Positions 1 through 10,847 of a stretch of DNA of 64,000 nt are shown piece after piece; the stretch's first letter is position 1, and each line of letters opens with the position of its first letter. Position numbers and translations under genes: made by a program. Source of the DNA: Struthidea cinerea (taxonomy: Eukaryota; Chordata; Aves; Passeriformes; Corcoracidae); assembly GCA_013397865.1 (NCBI GenBank), contig VZTI01001288.1, positions 377,834-441,833 of the forward strand. Direction: 5' to 3'. The notes beneath the pieces are model-generated. The model ran no database searches. It saw nothing but the letters and a program-made list of their open reading frames with translations, and had not been told where the DNA came from.

Positions 1-3000
1 ATTAAAGGCCAAAGGTTGCTTTCCTACAGCCCTTAATTTCCTGTTCCAGTGCCAAACGCTGCACGCAGGAGCTGCTGGGAGCGGGAGACAAGGGAGAATT
101 CCTCCGGGATCAGCCCCCGGAGCTGCGGTGTGTGCAGCCCTGCTCTCTCAGTGCCATCAGAAAACACAGTGACACGAGCACACAGCGATCAATTACTGAC
201 ACAGACCTGTCAAAAGGAGAAAACTGTTGACTCCAAACAAGGCTCAGGAGTTCTGCTCAATACCTGGAACACGAATTTCCATTGATGCTGTCGATGTGAC
301 AGCAGCGTAATTCCAGGGAGGATAACCCACAGGAAAAGTGGATCCTGCCCTCTGGACTAGTGGCACGAGTTTGCATTTTTCATGGCTTATTTATGCAGCC
401 TGGATGTTGCCAAATTTTTATTTCTGCTTTTCAGGGGGTAAGCTCATGGAGCTTTTCCATCTGAGGAGCAAAACAGGGTCCTCTGCGAAGAAGCAAACAA
501 ACCAATGCAATAAGAATGAACTTACAAAATAATAAGGGCCCTGACCGGCCCCAGCCTGCTCCTCCTTGGATCTAAGCACCTCTGAGTGCACGTGAGAGAG
601 AAAACGCAGCACCCCGACACAGACAATGGGTGTTAAACACTAGAGGTTCGGAGTCGGATGGGACTTGCTTCCTGTGGTCTCCCATTATTTGGAAAATCAA
701 ACCTAAATTCCCTCCTGGTGTGCAGAAGGACTCTGTGAGATGCAACTTGCACCTCACAGCATTCGTGGGTTTGGCCAAATGTAGGAGCAAGATGTTGGTA
801 AAACTCCAGTCTTTAAAATACTTTAATGAAACAACTATAATTTACCCCACTGCAAGAGCTATAAACTGTAATTTAATAACGTGCTTGTCAGGGGACAGCT
901 TTTTTAAATAATAATAAAAAAAAAAGTTTTAGTATTATTAAAGAAACGTGGTGTATAAAAAATGTCTAATTGCTGAGGAAACAGCATGATTATGATTTTC
1001 AGATATTTAGAACGGGAAAATCATTCTAAGCAAGGGAGCTGTGTTTTTATGGTGGAGGCTTGCTGTACGAGTCCCATTAAGTTTTCAAGGAAATGCTGTT
1101 CCAAATCTTTACCGTGCTTCCAAATTATGCTGAACTGCTGAGCTTTCATCCTGCTCCAGCAGTGGGTTCTCAAACATAGATGACATTTCTTGCTTGGGAT
1201 TTAAACATCTTTCAAATAAAAGAAGCTTATTTCTTACAGGACAGAGCTTCATGCTTTGGGCTCTTGGATTTCCAACTTCAGTTCCCATAAAGTACCCCCA
1301 AACCATCAGTTTTGAGATCAGTACCTGGAGTGGTTCGAACTCTCTGAAAGCTCAGCTCAGGGCAAGTTTAGCCAGGCAAAACCATGTAATTTCTGCTCCA
1401 TCTTGGTTGCAGTCATCTGCTCCGACACAAAATAGGATTAAGAATCATATAACTGCTTCCAGCTAATAGATTTAGGCTGTGGTTCCAGGATTATTAATAC
1501 CAGATCTGTGCACTGCCAGCTCACCCAGGACTATAAATCTAATGTGGATCAGGCATGGACACATGATTGTGTTTTGTCAAATTAGCCAAGGGACATGATA
1601 TGGAATTTATACCAGCTTTATCCTCCTATGCTAGCTGCACTCCTGCTGTGGGAAGGCAGGAGATTGCTGGCCCAACATAAAGTGAAAAAATACTGATACA
1701 CCAAAAAAACTGCTGTTAAAAAGGCTTTTTTTTTGGTTGTTGTTGTTGTTTTGACGAATGTGAGCCATTGATTGGAGTTTTTTTTATGCTCTAGCGGCGT
1801 GTTGCTCATCTGGCACATGGCGCTGGTGGTGTGATACCACAAATCTTACAGCTGGCTGCAAACCACAGCCTTAGGAACTAGCACTTGAGTTCCTGTCACG
1901 TAGCTGCCCTTGGAAATCTCTTTCCAGGGCAGTAACCATTGTTTCCTTATCACATCTTATGGGGAGCAAGAGGTTTTTTATGATACCCCCTTGTTTGCCT
2001 GTGACAGGTCTTTTCTCTTGAAAAACCAACTTGTGGAGGACTCTCACGCATGTTTGCTGCAATGCAGACAATGCTGGTTTCAATAGTGAGCTTTAAAACC
2101 TTAGAAGGAGGAGTCCACATTTCCTCATTACTCTGGAGGTACGTTAAACATTAATTCTTGGTGTGGTTGAGGGGTTGGGATTGGAAACTTACCTTGCCAA
2201 AAGCAAAAAGTGGAGCTCTCCTTAGTCCCCAGGTCATCGAACAGCAACAAACAGCAATTTAAGGAACTACAAATAACCCTGGTTTTCCGTAAATGGGCAA
2301 AGGGGCAAAAGAGTCTTCACTCTTCATTTTCTGGGTAAATCTAGCCTTGCAAAACGCATCCTGATGAAGGGACCAATTTATTCTGACTGAGCAATGAAGA
2401 TGGGAGATTGGAGGTGATGTGTTTTGAAGAGAAGATATCACAGTAAACAAACAAGTTCAGCCTGGGATTTTTCAAAAGGATAGAGCCCCACTCCACAAAA
2501 CAGCTTTTTCAGGACAAACCTCTGCAAGAAGATGCAAAGCAGGTGAAGATCTGCTCCAGGGAAGCTGCAGCAATGTTAATGAGCCTTTCACACCAACCCA
2601 GCTCACCTCGCTGCAAGCCACTTCGGCGCTCAGCCCTCCTCTCACCTTCACAAAAACGACTGGTCCTGAGGACTTCTACATTGTCACACTTGAAACACAC
2701 CAGCAGCGCTTCCGAGCACTGCTTTGGATATTTTCACACTGGAAATCAGGGCAAAGCGGAATCTGGAGGGCCCTACATGCTGTATGAGGCCTGCAGGTCA
2801 GGATTGACATTGCAGTGTAACTGAAGTCAGGCTTTGACCCTTAACTTGGAAACACAAAGCTGAATTTTCCCCTCATTTTCCCCCTCCCGAATCCTCCCTG
2901 GTTCCCTACATGGCTGTTCTGTATTATGATCCCTTTAAATAAGCAGCCTGTCATTAGCTTTTATCCCAGTGCTTGCTCAGCCGGACTAAAGCCTAGGTCT

Positions 3001-3510
3001 CTTTGTTTTTAAGACTTGCTTGGTGTGTAAGTGCCAGATGTTTCCCATCTCTTGGCTCTTGGTGAAATAAACACGAACTGCCATAACCTTCACCTTTCAA
3101 CTCTTACATTACCTATTCCTAAAGTTCAAAAAATGGATGTGTGTTTATGCAGCAAGGCTTTGAACTACCTTCCAGGTTTATGTCAAAAGTCCGATTCTCC
3201 AGGCAAAGATAACAGATGAGAAGGGATTTTGGTGCTGCTATAAAATCCACCTCCTGCACCAGCGGAGCAGTAGTCTTCGTGGAGGAGAGTAATCTGTGGG
3301 GATTAGAGACCCTGTAAAACTGATCTGACTTTCAGGCCGAATCACTCAGCTCTGGATTTGGCCCTCCTGGGAAGCAGAGTGCTCTGTGGGTGACAGTGCA
3401 GTTATTTGATATAAAAGCAGTTTCAACGTGCAGAGTCCACGGGGATTTTTCTGATGCGTCACAGCTTTTAGCAGAAAATGTGGAGTTCACCCCTTCAATG
3501 TATTTCCCTT
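1..3510. other. Unique non-coding sequence, no gene recognised
   Basis: I see no coding exon, RNA gene or named repeat in this 3.5 kb. Every open frame is under 95 codons, and frames on the two strands overlap each other. The stretch has A/T-rich patches (for example around 905-960) and a short GTT run near 1737-1752 next to a poly-T tract. It is compatible with intergenic or intronic vertebrate DNA. Conserved non-coding elements cannot be excluded without an alignment to other birds. Confidence 0.6.
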
Positions 3511-3600
3511 ATAGAATGATAGAATGGTTTGGGTTGGAAGGGGTCTTAAAGACCATCCACTTCCAAATCCCACTGCCACAGGCAGGAGCACCTTCCACTA
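3511..3600 (-). mobile_element. CR1 LINE fragment, 3' end
   Basis: The plus strand shows the reverse complement of a CR1 3' terminus. It starts with the tail-derived ATAGAATGATAGAATGG, runs through the conserved TTTGGGTTGGAAGG block, and ends at CACCTTCCACTA. The element therefore lies on the minus strand and keeps only about the last 90 bp. Such 5' truncation is usual for CR1, a non-LTR retrotransposon common in bird genomes. It has no coding capacity. Family assignment is by eye from the conserved 3' block. Confidence 0.9.
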
Positions 3601-5042
3601 TCTTAACAACTTTCCCCTTCCTACCACAGCAAATCTGGAGGGGTTAATAAAGGAATTTTCATCATTAAGAACAGCTCATCTAAATTCATCCTGGAGTTAT
3701 TTTTCTTCCTGCCCTTCTTTTGCCTCTCATTTTGTAAAATCTTCCTTGAAGGCATCTGGGTGATTTGGCTTTTGGGGGGGCATAGAGGGCTTCTCCAAGT
3801 TAATACTCACATGTCCTAAGGAGGAACAGCAGATTCATGGCCGCAGGAGGCTGGGACCAGCTGCCTGATGACACACGCTCAAAGCTTCCCAGGAACAGCT
3901 CACCCAGGCTTAGGTGTCCCGTAAGAAAGTCATACAGCAGCTTTTCCTTTCTAACTGGATTCAGTAACCTTGCGCAATAAATGGGGAGCGAGTGGTGTAA
4001 TTAAGATTGCAAAAGCATTTCAATTAGAATTCCAAGTGAATTAGGCAAATAGAATTTTCATTTGCGCTAATTCCTCTCTTCCCAGGGAAATGAAGTCTTC
4101 CTCCGGGGATGGCTTTTTTGTTGTCGTAGAGTTCCCTTAAAGGTGAATTAGCAAGAATAAGCAGGGAAATACTTTAGCTGCTATTCACTCATACGTGCTG
4201 AAAAGAATGTGTTTTCCCCACTGTAAACACGTTAGTTGCTACATCTTTTCCCTCTGTAGACAGCTGAAAACCAGCTTCCCTGCAGAGCAGGGAAATGCTT
4301 GCAGAGAATAATTGTCATCAAACGTCCTTTTCTGTTTGGAGGTCATCAGAATATTCTCCCTGAGTTTTGCTGCAGTCCTCAAACATTCAGAGACCATCTG
4401 TTTTAAAGGCCAGTGCCCATTTGCAGGGTGACTGTACTATCCATGGAGATAGGAGAGAAAGGGTAGGAAGGCAGAGCCCTGGGATGGCTTTTCACAGGCA
4501 CTGAGGAGTCTCCCCAGAGTTACAGAGGGCCTGGCCTCTTTCATGACCTCTCAGTGCATATTTCCTTAACCAAGCTGACTCAGGATGCTGGGGTCACTGA
4601 AGCACAAGTTGTTTCAAAGGCTGGACCGAAGTGTACATGCCACGATCTCCTATAAATCCATATTAAACCACAGCCCTCAGACCAGGGGTGGTTACTGTGG
4701 TCTCCGGGGGCTAATGAGAAAATGGCACACGGTGACAGGAATGGATTCTCTCTGTAACTTCTGCAGTTCAGCTGAAATTTATGCACACTCTGACACTGAG
4801 CATTCGCTCAGGCCATTCATCCATTCAAGCACTTATTGATGATGCACTGGGGCAAACTCAGATGTTTCAGCTATGGCACACACCCAGGTGCCTTCACCCT
4901 TTTCTTGTCCTTCACGGTGCCTTTCTGTCTAAGCTCCAACCTGTATGTGGGTTTAGAAACCGAGCTTTGTCTATAAATTAACCTTGACCAAAGGCCAGTG
5001 CATTTTGGTGACATCTTAAAAAGGCAAGGAAAAAAATTAACA
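3601..5042. other. Unique non-coding sequence with an ATTA-motif cluster
   Basis: No gene is recognised. Between about 3990 and 4155 the sequence carries several ATTA/TAAT cores: TAATTA at 3998-4003, CAATTAG at 4021-4027, GAATTAG at 4038-4044, CTAATTC near 4068 and GAATTAGC near 4145. These are the typical core of homeodomain binding sites, so an enhancer is possible. Nothing here proves it. Confidence 0.45.
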
Positions 5043-5088
5043 TTGAATTGAATTGAATTGAATCGAATTGAATTGAATTGAATTGAAT
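5043..5088. repeat. (TTGAA)n microsatellite
   Basis: Nine pentanucleotide units of TTGAA in tandem, 46 bp in all. A single substitution at position 5064 (TTGAA to TCGAA) breaks the array in the middle. It lies in A/T-rich unique sequence. Confidence 0.97.
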
Positions 5089-5169
5089 GCCAAACTGCTC
5101 ACTGTTAAGCATGAACCTTATTAGAAGTTGTTGTAATTTAGGAAATAGATCTCTGTTTTATAAATATAG

Positions 5170-5191
5170 AAATAAATAAATAAATAAATAT
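5170..5191. repeat. (AAAT)n microsatellite
   Basis: Five to six AAAT units in an A/T-rich stretch. The array runs into irregular TATA-like sequence up to about 5215. Confidence 0.9.
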
Positions 5192-5418
5192 ATCTATATA
5201 TCTTCACATATATATGTTGAAGGTACCCATACAATAATTTATATGTATCCTTAGATTTTGATGACTGCACTCCTGTTGGACAGTGCCTCACTTCACATGT
5301 GGTTTCTACTGAAGCCAAATATTTCTAAATATCCTGCTATGCCGAAATAAGTATTTTTTGAGTTTAAGTAGTCAATTAGCTAGTTTGGAAAATACCTAGA
5401 GAAGGGTCCCCCCCCCAG

Positions 5419-5606
5419 ACTACTCTGGGAAACCTTGTCCAATGTGCAACCACCCTCACTCTATAATAAAGGGGTTTTTTTTACATATAAATGGAATTTT
5501 CTGTATTTCTGTATTGCCTCTTGCTTTGTCTCTGGAAGTCACTGAGAAGAGCCTGGCTCATTCTCCTTCAGGCTGCCCCATCAAGTGTTTATCCACATTC
5601 ATAAGG
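5419..5606 (-). mobile_element. Older, diverged CR1 LINE fragment
   Basis: The plus strand reads as the reverse complement of a CR1 3' region. It contains CTCTGGGAAACCTTGTCC, then CAACCACCCTCACT followed by a T-rich gap, then TTGCCTCTTG, CACTGAGAAGAGCCTGGCTC and a segment ending near ATCCACATTCATAAGG. The order and spacing fit CR1, but divergence is clearly greater than in the 7.0 kb copy, so this is an older insertion. It lacks the very 3' end and any coding capacity. Confidence 0.75.
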
Positions 5607-7000
5607 TAAAAATGGTATTCAAATTCGTTCTTGGCATCTTCCTATCACGCTGCAAGAGCAATGTACATTAAAACACATCCTAGGTTGTGTTTTCTGTTAC
5701 CTGAAGGCAATAAATCACAGGGTTACAGAGGTTACCTCAGCTAGGAATAAAGCCATCACCTTTAGCATTGGTTTCAGTAAAAACACAAACACTTCTGCAG
5801 TCAAATGGCAGAGGTTTATGGCTGTGGTTCTTTGAAACAACTAATAAATATTTGTTTGCCATTTCTCTCCGGGGCAACTGTCCACTTGCTAATTTACACA
5901 TCGCCAAGAGGCCACTGAACTCCTTCCTGTAGGTATTAACCCTATCCATTACTGTGCCACTGGAAATATGAACTGCCTGGAGGCTGAGAGATGTTTGCAA
6001 TAAGAGCAGCTCAGCCCACAGCAGGTCGTCCTGAACAGAGCTCGAGATCCCTCAAGAGCCTTGTAGTTCCTGATGTGACTCCATGGCGGTGTTTCAGCCC
6101 TGAGGATTGTGTGCAATCCTGTGGAGAGCTTTTCCACAGCTGTCACTGTCCTTTGGAGAGGATGGAGTTCTTCTAGTTTTCCTTCAGCTTTCCTTTGCCC
6201 TTCCCTTCGTATGTCGCACCCACACCAGCAGCAGTGACTTTCACTATATTGCCTGACTTCTCCAAAATCTGTACATGCCCAAATTACCTCCCCAGCCATT
6301 TACAGATCTTGTCTAGGCCAAATCTTCAGACTCTCCTTCCAGCTCATAACCCTCAGCCTGGGAATCGTGTGCCCAGTTCTTCCCTGGGCTTATTTATAAA
6401 TGCACATCTCAGGGTTTTATGTGTTTGTGTTCTTTGAAAACCTCATCTGTTTCCCTGGAGATTTCTGCTTCATCAGTTCCTGTCTGTGGGTCCCTGGTTG
6501 ATAACCTGACTTCTAAAAGCCTGTGAATGCACGGACTGCAGTTGTTTATTTGTTTTCCTTCCTGTTTGGCTGGAAAAACCTGCTCTCTCTAACGTTTGCT
6601 ATTAAAAACTTTAAGAGAAAAACTCTTGCGTAATTTATTTTTGTTGTTGTTAATTACAGTTCTCCAGGTTTTTCCTCTCTGACCTGGTGCACCAGCATCA
6701 GCACAGCACTGCACTGGAGTTAACAGATTATTTCTGTTCCTCTGGGCGGGACAGGATGAATGCCATGCTCACCAGAGAGCTCCTGGGCAGCTTGAACCAG
6801 GCTGTGAATAGCCTGGGGGTATTTTGCTCTGCTTCACACCATGGATTTCCCAAGCCTGTGGCTGCTGTATGGAGGAAGAATTGGAACAAGATTGGAGAGT
6901 GCCACGCAGCTTAGAGCTGGTAATGGAGCTGCCATCGGTTTTTCCACTCTTTATGTAAAGGCAGCAAAACCTGGAGAACAAGCAGCACTTGGAAGGCGTC
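5607..7000. other. Unique non-coding sequence, no gene recognised
   Basis: The longest open frame is 116 codons on the minus strand (5949-6299). It resembles no family known to me and overlaps open frames on the other strand. A/T-rich patches occur at about 6600-6660. No repeat was recognised. Confidence 0.5.
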
Positions 7001-7272
7001 ATCACAGAATCACAGAATGGTTGGCTTGGAAGGGACCTTAAAAATCATCTTGTTCCATGAGCAAGGACACCTTCCCCTATCCCAGGTTGCTCCGAGCTCC
7101 ATCCAGCCTGGCCTTGGACACTTCCAGGGATGGGGCAGCCACAGCTTCTCTGGGCACCCTGTGCCAGGGCCTCACCACCCTCACAGGGAAGAATTTCTTC
7201 CTAATCCCTAATCTAAACCTGTCCTATCTCTCCATGTCTTTGTAAACAGGTTCTCACCAGCTTTCCTGGAGA
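7001..7272 (-). mobile_element. CR1 LINE fragment with intact 3' tail and internal deletion
   Basis: The plus strand starts with the tail repeat ATCACAGAATCACAGAATGG and continues through GGAAGGGACCTTAAAAATC. It then passes CTCCATCCAGCCTGG, GTGCCAGGGCCTCACCACCC and AGAATTTCTTCCTAATC to TCACCAGCTTTCCTGGAG. All are diagnostic CR1 3' blocks, so the element is on the minus strand. After TAATCTAAACCTGTCC a block normally found in CR1 copies is missing, so this copy carries an internal deletion of a few tens of bases. It is fairly little diverged. Confidence 0.95.
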
Positions 7273-10250
7273 ATCACTGTTCAGGCAGCACAAAACAAAA
7301 AAAAACCAAGAAACAACAAAACCGAAACAAACAAACAAACAATTTTGTAGGTTGTAGCATAGTTGAAAGGCTTCATGAGTCCCCCTGGAAGTGAATAAAA
7401 ATGCAAGGAAGCAGCAAATCTGTGACACCTGCATGACCTGCCCATGCTCTTGCTCTTGCTCTTGCTGACAGGAGTGATTCTGTGGGAGGTGCAGGTTAGA
7501 AAGGTCTCACCAGGTCCCTTCACCTGAGGAGCACCCTGAAGTCTACAGTAACGCCAGTGGCAGTGACCACCACGTGAGGTGGTCCCTGGGAATGACTGTC
7601 TGGCCATGAGCAGAGCTGGAGATAAGCCTGGTTTAATAACGTCACAGCCCGACAAGTGTTTCTCCCACCTCTCTCAGGGACTGCTGGACTCTGGCCTCTT
7701 GTTCCTGCTCAGACATTGCAGAGCATTCACTGCAAAACACTCGAAAGGTGACGTTATTTCCAGCTCGTCAGACTGCCCCTTGTGCCAGGGAGCTGTGAAT
7801 GCACCCAGAAGGACACAGGATGTGTTTTTTTTCCGAAGGACAAAGCCTATATGCACGCGAGGAGCCATCTCCTGAGCACCAGCCCTTTGCAAGTGAGCCA
7901 CCTCCACCCCACCCATGCCCAACAGCAGCCTGTGAGCTGCAGATGCAGCTTTTGTCAGAAACGCCCGTGCAGAGCTGACCCTAAAAACAAGAAACCTTCG
8001 TTGTGATGTTTTTCTTTTATAGCTCCCAACTACTGTAAACTGTGGAGGAGGAGAGCTGCAAAGCTGGCCATTAAACTGTCTGCTCTTTCCTGTTTGAACA
8101 GGACCTCTCCAGGGTGTTAGCTGCCTCAACCACCATGGGTCAACATCCAGGAAGGAAGACGTTTCTAAGGAAACCACGGAGCCTTTCCACCAAGGTGGTT
8201 GCATGAAAGCACTGAGACTGGTGAGAGTGACAAAAAGCAGTTCATTGGATATTGTAGAAAAAGGTAAAAAGTTATTGCATGCAGGCTGTTTTTATAATGA
8301 GGCCATTCAGGCATAAAATCACTTTAAATAGGTAGTTTGTTTCCACATCGCAGAATTATTTTCGTCCTACTCTTTCAAGGAGGAGTTTATCTAGGCACAG
8401 TGGTGTATAAATAATAAATAGCCCCGGGGGCAAGGCATTTTTACTTTTTTTCCCCCTGCTTCGTATCCTGTTGCAGTTGGTCTCAGGCTGCAAAATGAAT
8501 TTTGTTTTCTGAAATAATATTATTTACTTTGAGCGCAGTGCTGTGCGAGAGGCCTTGAATTCTGTTCTGCACTTGCAATGTCCCGAACCAGACAGGAGCT
8601 TTTCAGTCCAGCATTTGCATTAAACGACTTTTCTGTGGGTTACAGGGCAGTTTGCTCTGAGGACAGGTACAGTCCCATTAGCTCAGGGACCTCCAGGAAA
8701 GCTCTGTGTGTGCATCCCGTGTTTGAACTGTGAATGGAATGTGAATGGTCCAGGGATAACCCATGGATAGAAGTGCAGGATCACCCTGAAGGTGTCAGGT
8801 AAGAGAAGGAGGTGACAGCCACCACGCTGGAGGTGCACCACGCTGGGACTCTGGACAGGCACAGCAGGTTCATTTCTTCTGTTTTCTGCCATGCTGAGCA
8901 CCTCTGGATGTATTTGGAACAACAACCACATCCCATCTCCCAGCCAGCAAGAGCAGGAGGCCACACCAGCACCAGCACTTGTCTCACAAGGCTTCATCCT
9001 GCCCTCTGTGGGCTGGGATGAGCCTGCCATTGACACCTGCTGGGAGGAACCAGTTTAGGGTCTGGAGCCCTGGTGAGTGGAGGTGGTGACCAGCAGCCCT
9101 GCAGAGCCCCCACAGCTGCTGTTGACCTAATGGGGCAGGAGGGAGGCTGGAGCAGCCGTGGGGCTTGCCCTTTTCACCACTGCTCCCACGGAAGTTTTGG
9201 AGGCAGTTTGGGCACGTTACCAATGACTGCCCTCAATTTAATCCCCAGGGCTCTTGGTTTGAATGTCAGCCTCTCAGCCAGCTCTGGCTTTGCCATTTTC
9301 TCCTGGCACGGCCCTGTGTGTTGCTACCCTGCACTCCAGTCCCTGCAGGGAGCCCTTGTCCAGTAGAGCAGAACAGGACTGAGCAAACAACAAATATTTA
9401 GGAGCCTCAGGGCATGGAAAAAAATGGAGTTTCCCTTCTATAATTTGTTTGTAGCCTCAGGCTTTCCCTGTAGGTTTGATAGGAGAGAAAGCAAACAGGA
9501 GAGTGCTGCTGCTTCTCGCCTCTTCCTTGGATTGCCACCTGTGCATCATCAGGGGTGAATGGCGGTAGTGAAACTGGCAAAAAGACAGCATTTTTGGTGT
9601 GAGACACACAGGGTTTGGTGGGGAGATCCCAGGAGGATGCAAAACACTGTAGGTGGCTCATGGAGGGGGAAAACAGAGACCTGCAGCAGGGAAAGGTTGG
9701 GTTCAATGGGCTCGAGCGAAGAGCCTCCATCACACGTGCCAGAGAGCTCCAGAAGTTCGAACCTGGGGGAAATAAATGGAAAATGTTAAGGAAGGATCAG
9801 CCTGAAATGATCCAGACACACAATAAAGTCCCAGGTTGCTGGAGGGGGAGGGAGGGAAATTCCTGCTCTCCTCAAAGAGCGTGAGTGATTAGCTCTGAAG
9901 GCCATGTGCCAACTCTCCCCCTGCTCAAGATGAAATAACAGGTCATCTGTTGCAGCCCAGGGCCTTCCAGGCTGAAGTCTCATTTCTGTGCTCCAGGGGC
10001 TGAAGTGCTGGTTCAGAGGTCACCTCACAACTGAGCAAGGACCAAGCTCATTTTCACTGCAAACAGAGCCCTCGGGGCAGGACCCTGTGCTCAGTCCCTC
10101 CCACCCCTTGGCAGAGAAGGAGAGGTTTGGAGATCAACAGCCTGGAGCTGGTGGTGCCAGAGCAGGTGCTGGTGGTGTCACCATGCTGAGATGGGGATTT
10201 AGCTTCACTCACGCAGCAGAAAAGCTTGAAGGGAAGACCTGCAAAATAAA
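7273..10250. other. Unique non-coding sequence, no gene recognised
   Basis: It begins with an A/C-rich patch containing (AAAC)n at 7325-7342. Open frames up to 176 codons (7674-8204 minus) occur on both strands and match no recognised family. A short CCHC-zinc-knuckle-like peptide can be read at 9186-9240 (see findings). 8220-8620 is A/T-rich and resembles conserved non-coding sequence, but this is untested. Confidence 0.45.
7325..7342. repeat. (AAAC)n microsatellite
   Basis: Four AAAC units in an A-rich stretch directly downstream of the CR1 copy. Confidence 0.85.
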
Positions 10251-10255
10251 CCTGG
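10251..10255. repeat. Left target-site duplication, CCTGG
   Basis: The five bases CCTGG sit directly before the TG that starts the LTR. They recur exactly after its terminal CA at 10843-10847. This is the signature of a retroviral integration. Confidence 0.9.
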
Positions 10256-10842
10256 TGTCTTGGGGTGACTTTATAATGTGTATCCCCTATCACTACCCTA
10301 TGCCCACCAATCTTTTCTGTGTCTTTAAACGGAGCCTGAGAAGGACAGAAAACAAACTTTTCAAAGCAGTTGTTTCAAGGACACTGAGATACGCTCCTCT
10401 GTTTCTGCGGTACCCTTGGTTTTTTTTCAGCTCTTTTTTCTCCCAGCGAGAGACGGAGGGTTGAATTTCGTTTTCCTAGGATTTTTGGGTTTTTTTTGCT
10501 CTTTTCTTCTCTTCTGGACTGTTTCAACAACATCTGAACACATCAGGAGAATTTTCCCGGAGGCCCGGGGGGGGTGGCCCCTCGCCGACCAGCTCCGAGG
10601 AGGAGAGAGACCGCACCTACAGAGGACCTCTGAAATCTTCTCAGGTTTTCTCTCCACAGAGAGAGGGATCTCATTATTTAGCATTATTATTCCCCACCTG
10701 TGTGTTTGTTAAATAAATAGCTTGTTATCTCTTTCACTTTCCTTTGAGGAAAATTTTTCCCGAACCTGGGGGGGGGGAGGGGGGGTTGTGACCTGACTTC
10801 TATCAGAGGGTATTCTCCTCCAAATTTGTCCAAACTAGGACA
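10256..10842 (+). mobile_element. Solo LTR of an endogenous retrovirus
   Basis: A 587-bp unit begins with TGTCTTGGGG and ends with GGACA. It therefore has the canonical TG...CA termini, and it is flanked on both sides by an identical CCTGG duplication. A polyadenylation signal AATAAA lies at 10712-10717, placing the sense direction on the plus strand. There is no internal gag-pol-env sequence, so this is a solo LTR left by recombination between two LTRs. A 5-bp duplication is typical of the ERVL-like class. I believe related LTRs are common in songbirds, but I cannot name the subfamily. It also carries G-rich runs near 10562-10575 and 10768-10785. Confidence 0.9.
10712..10717 (+). promoter_or_regulatory. 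LTR polyadenylation signal AATAAA
   Basis: AATAAA lies within GTTAAATAAATAGC, about 125 bp before the LTR 3' end. It is the expected poly(A) signal of the LTR and sets its orientation. It is the only AATAAA seen inside this LTR. Confidence 0.7.
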
Positions 10843-10847
10843 CCTGG
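10843..10847. repeat. Right target-site duplication, CCTGG
   Basis: Exact copy of 10251-10255 directly after the LTR terminal CA. This confirms both LTR boundaries. Confidence 0.9.

Noticed and set aside
1331..1345. GGTTCGAAC resembling a tRNA B box (also AGTTCGAACC near 9,743)
   Set aside because: No A box at the right distance and no acceptor-stem pairing in the flanks.
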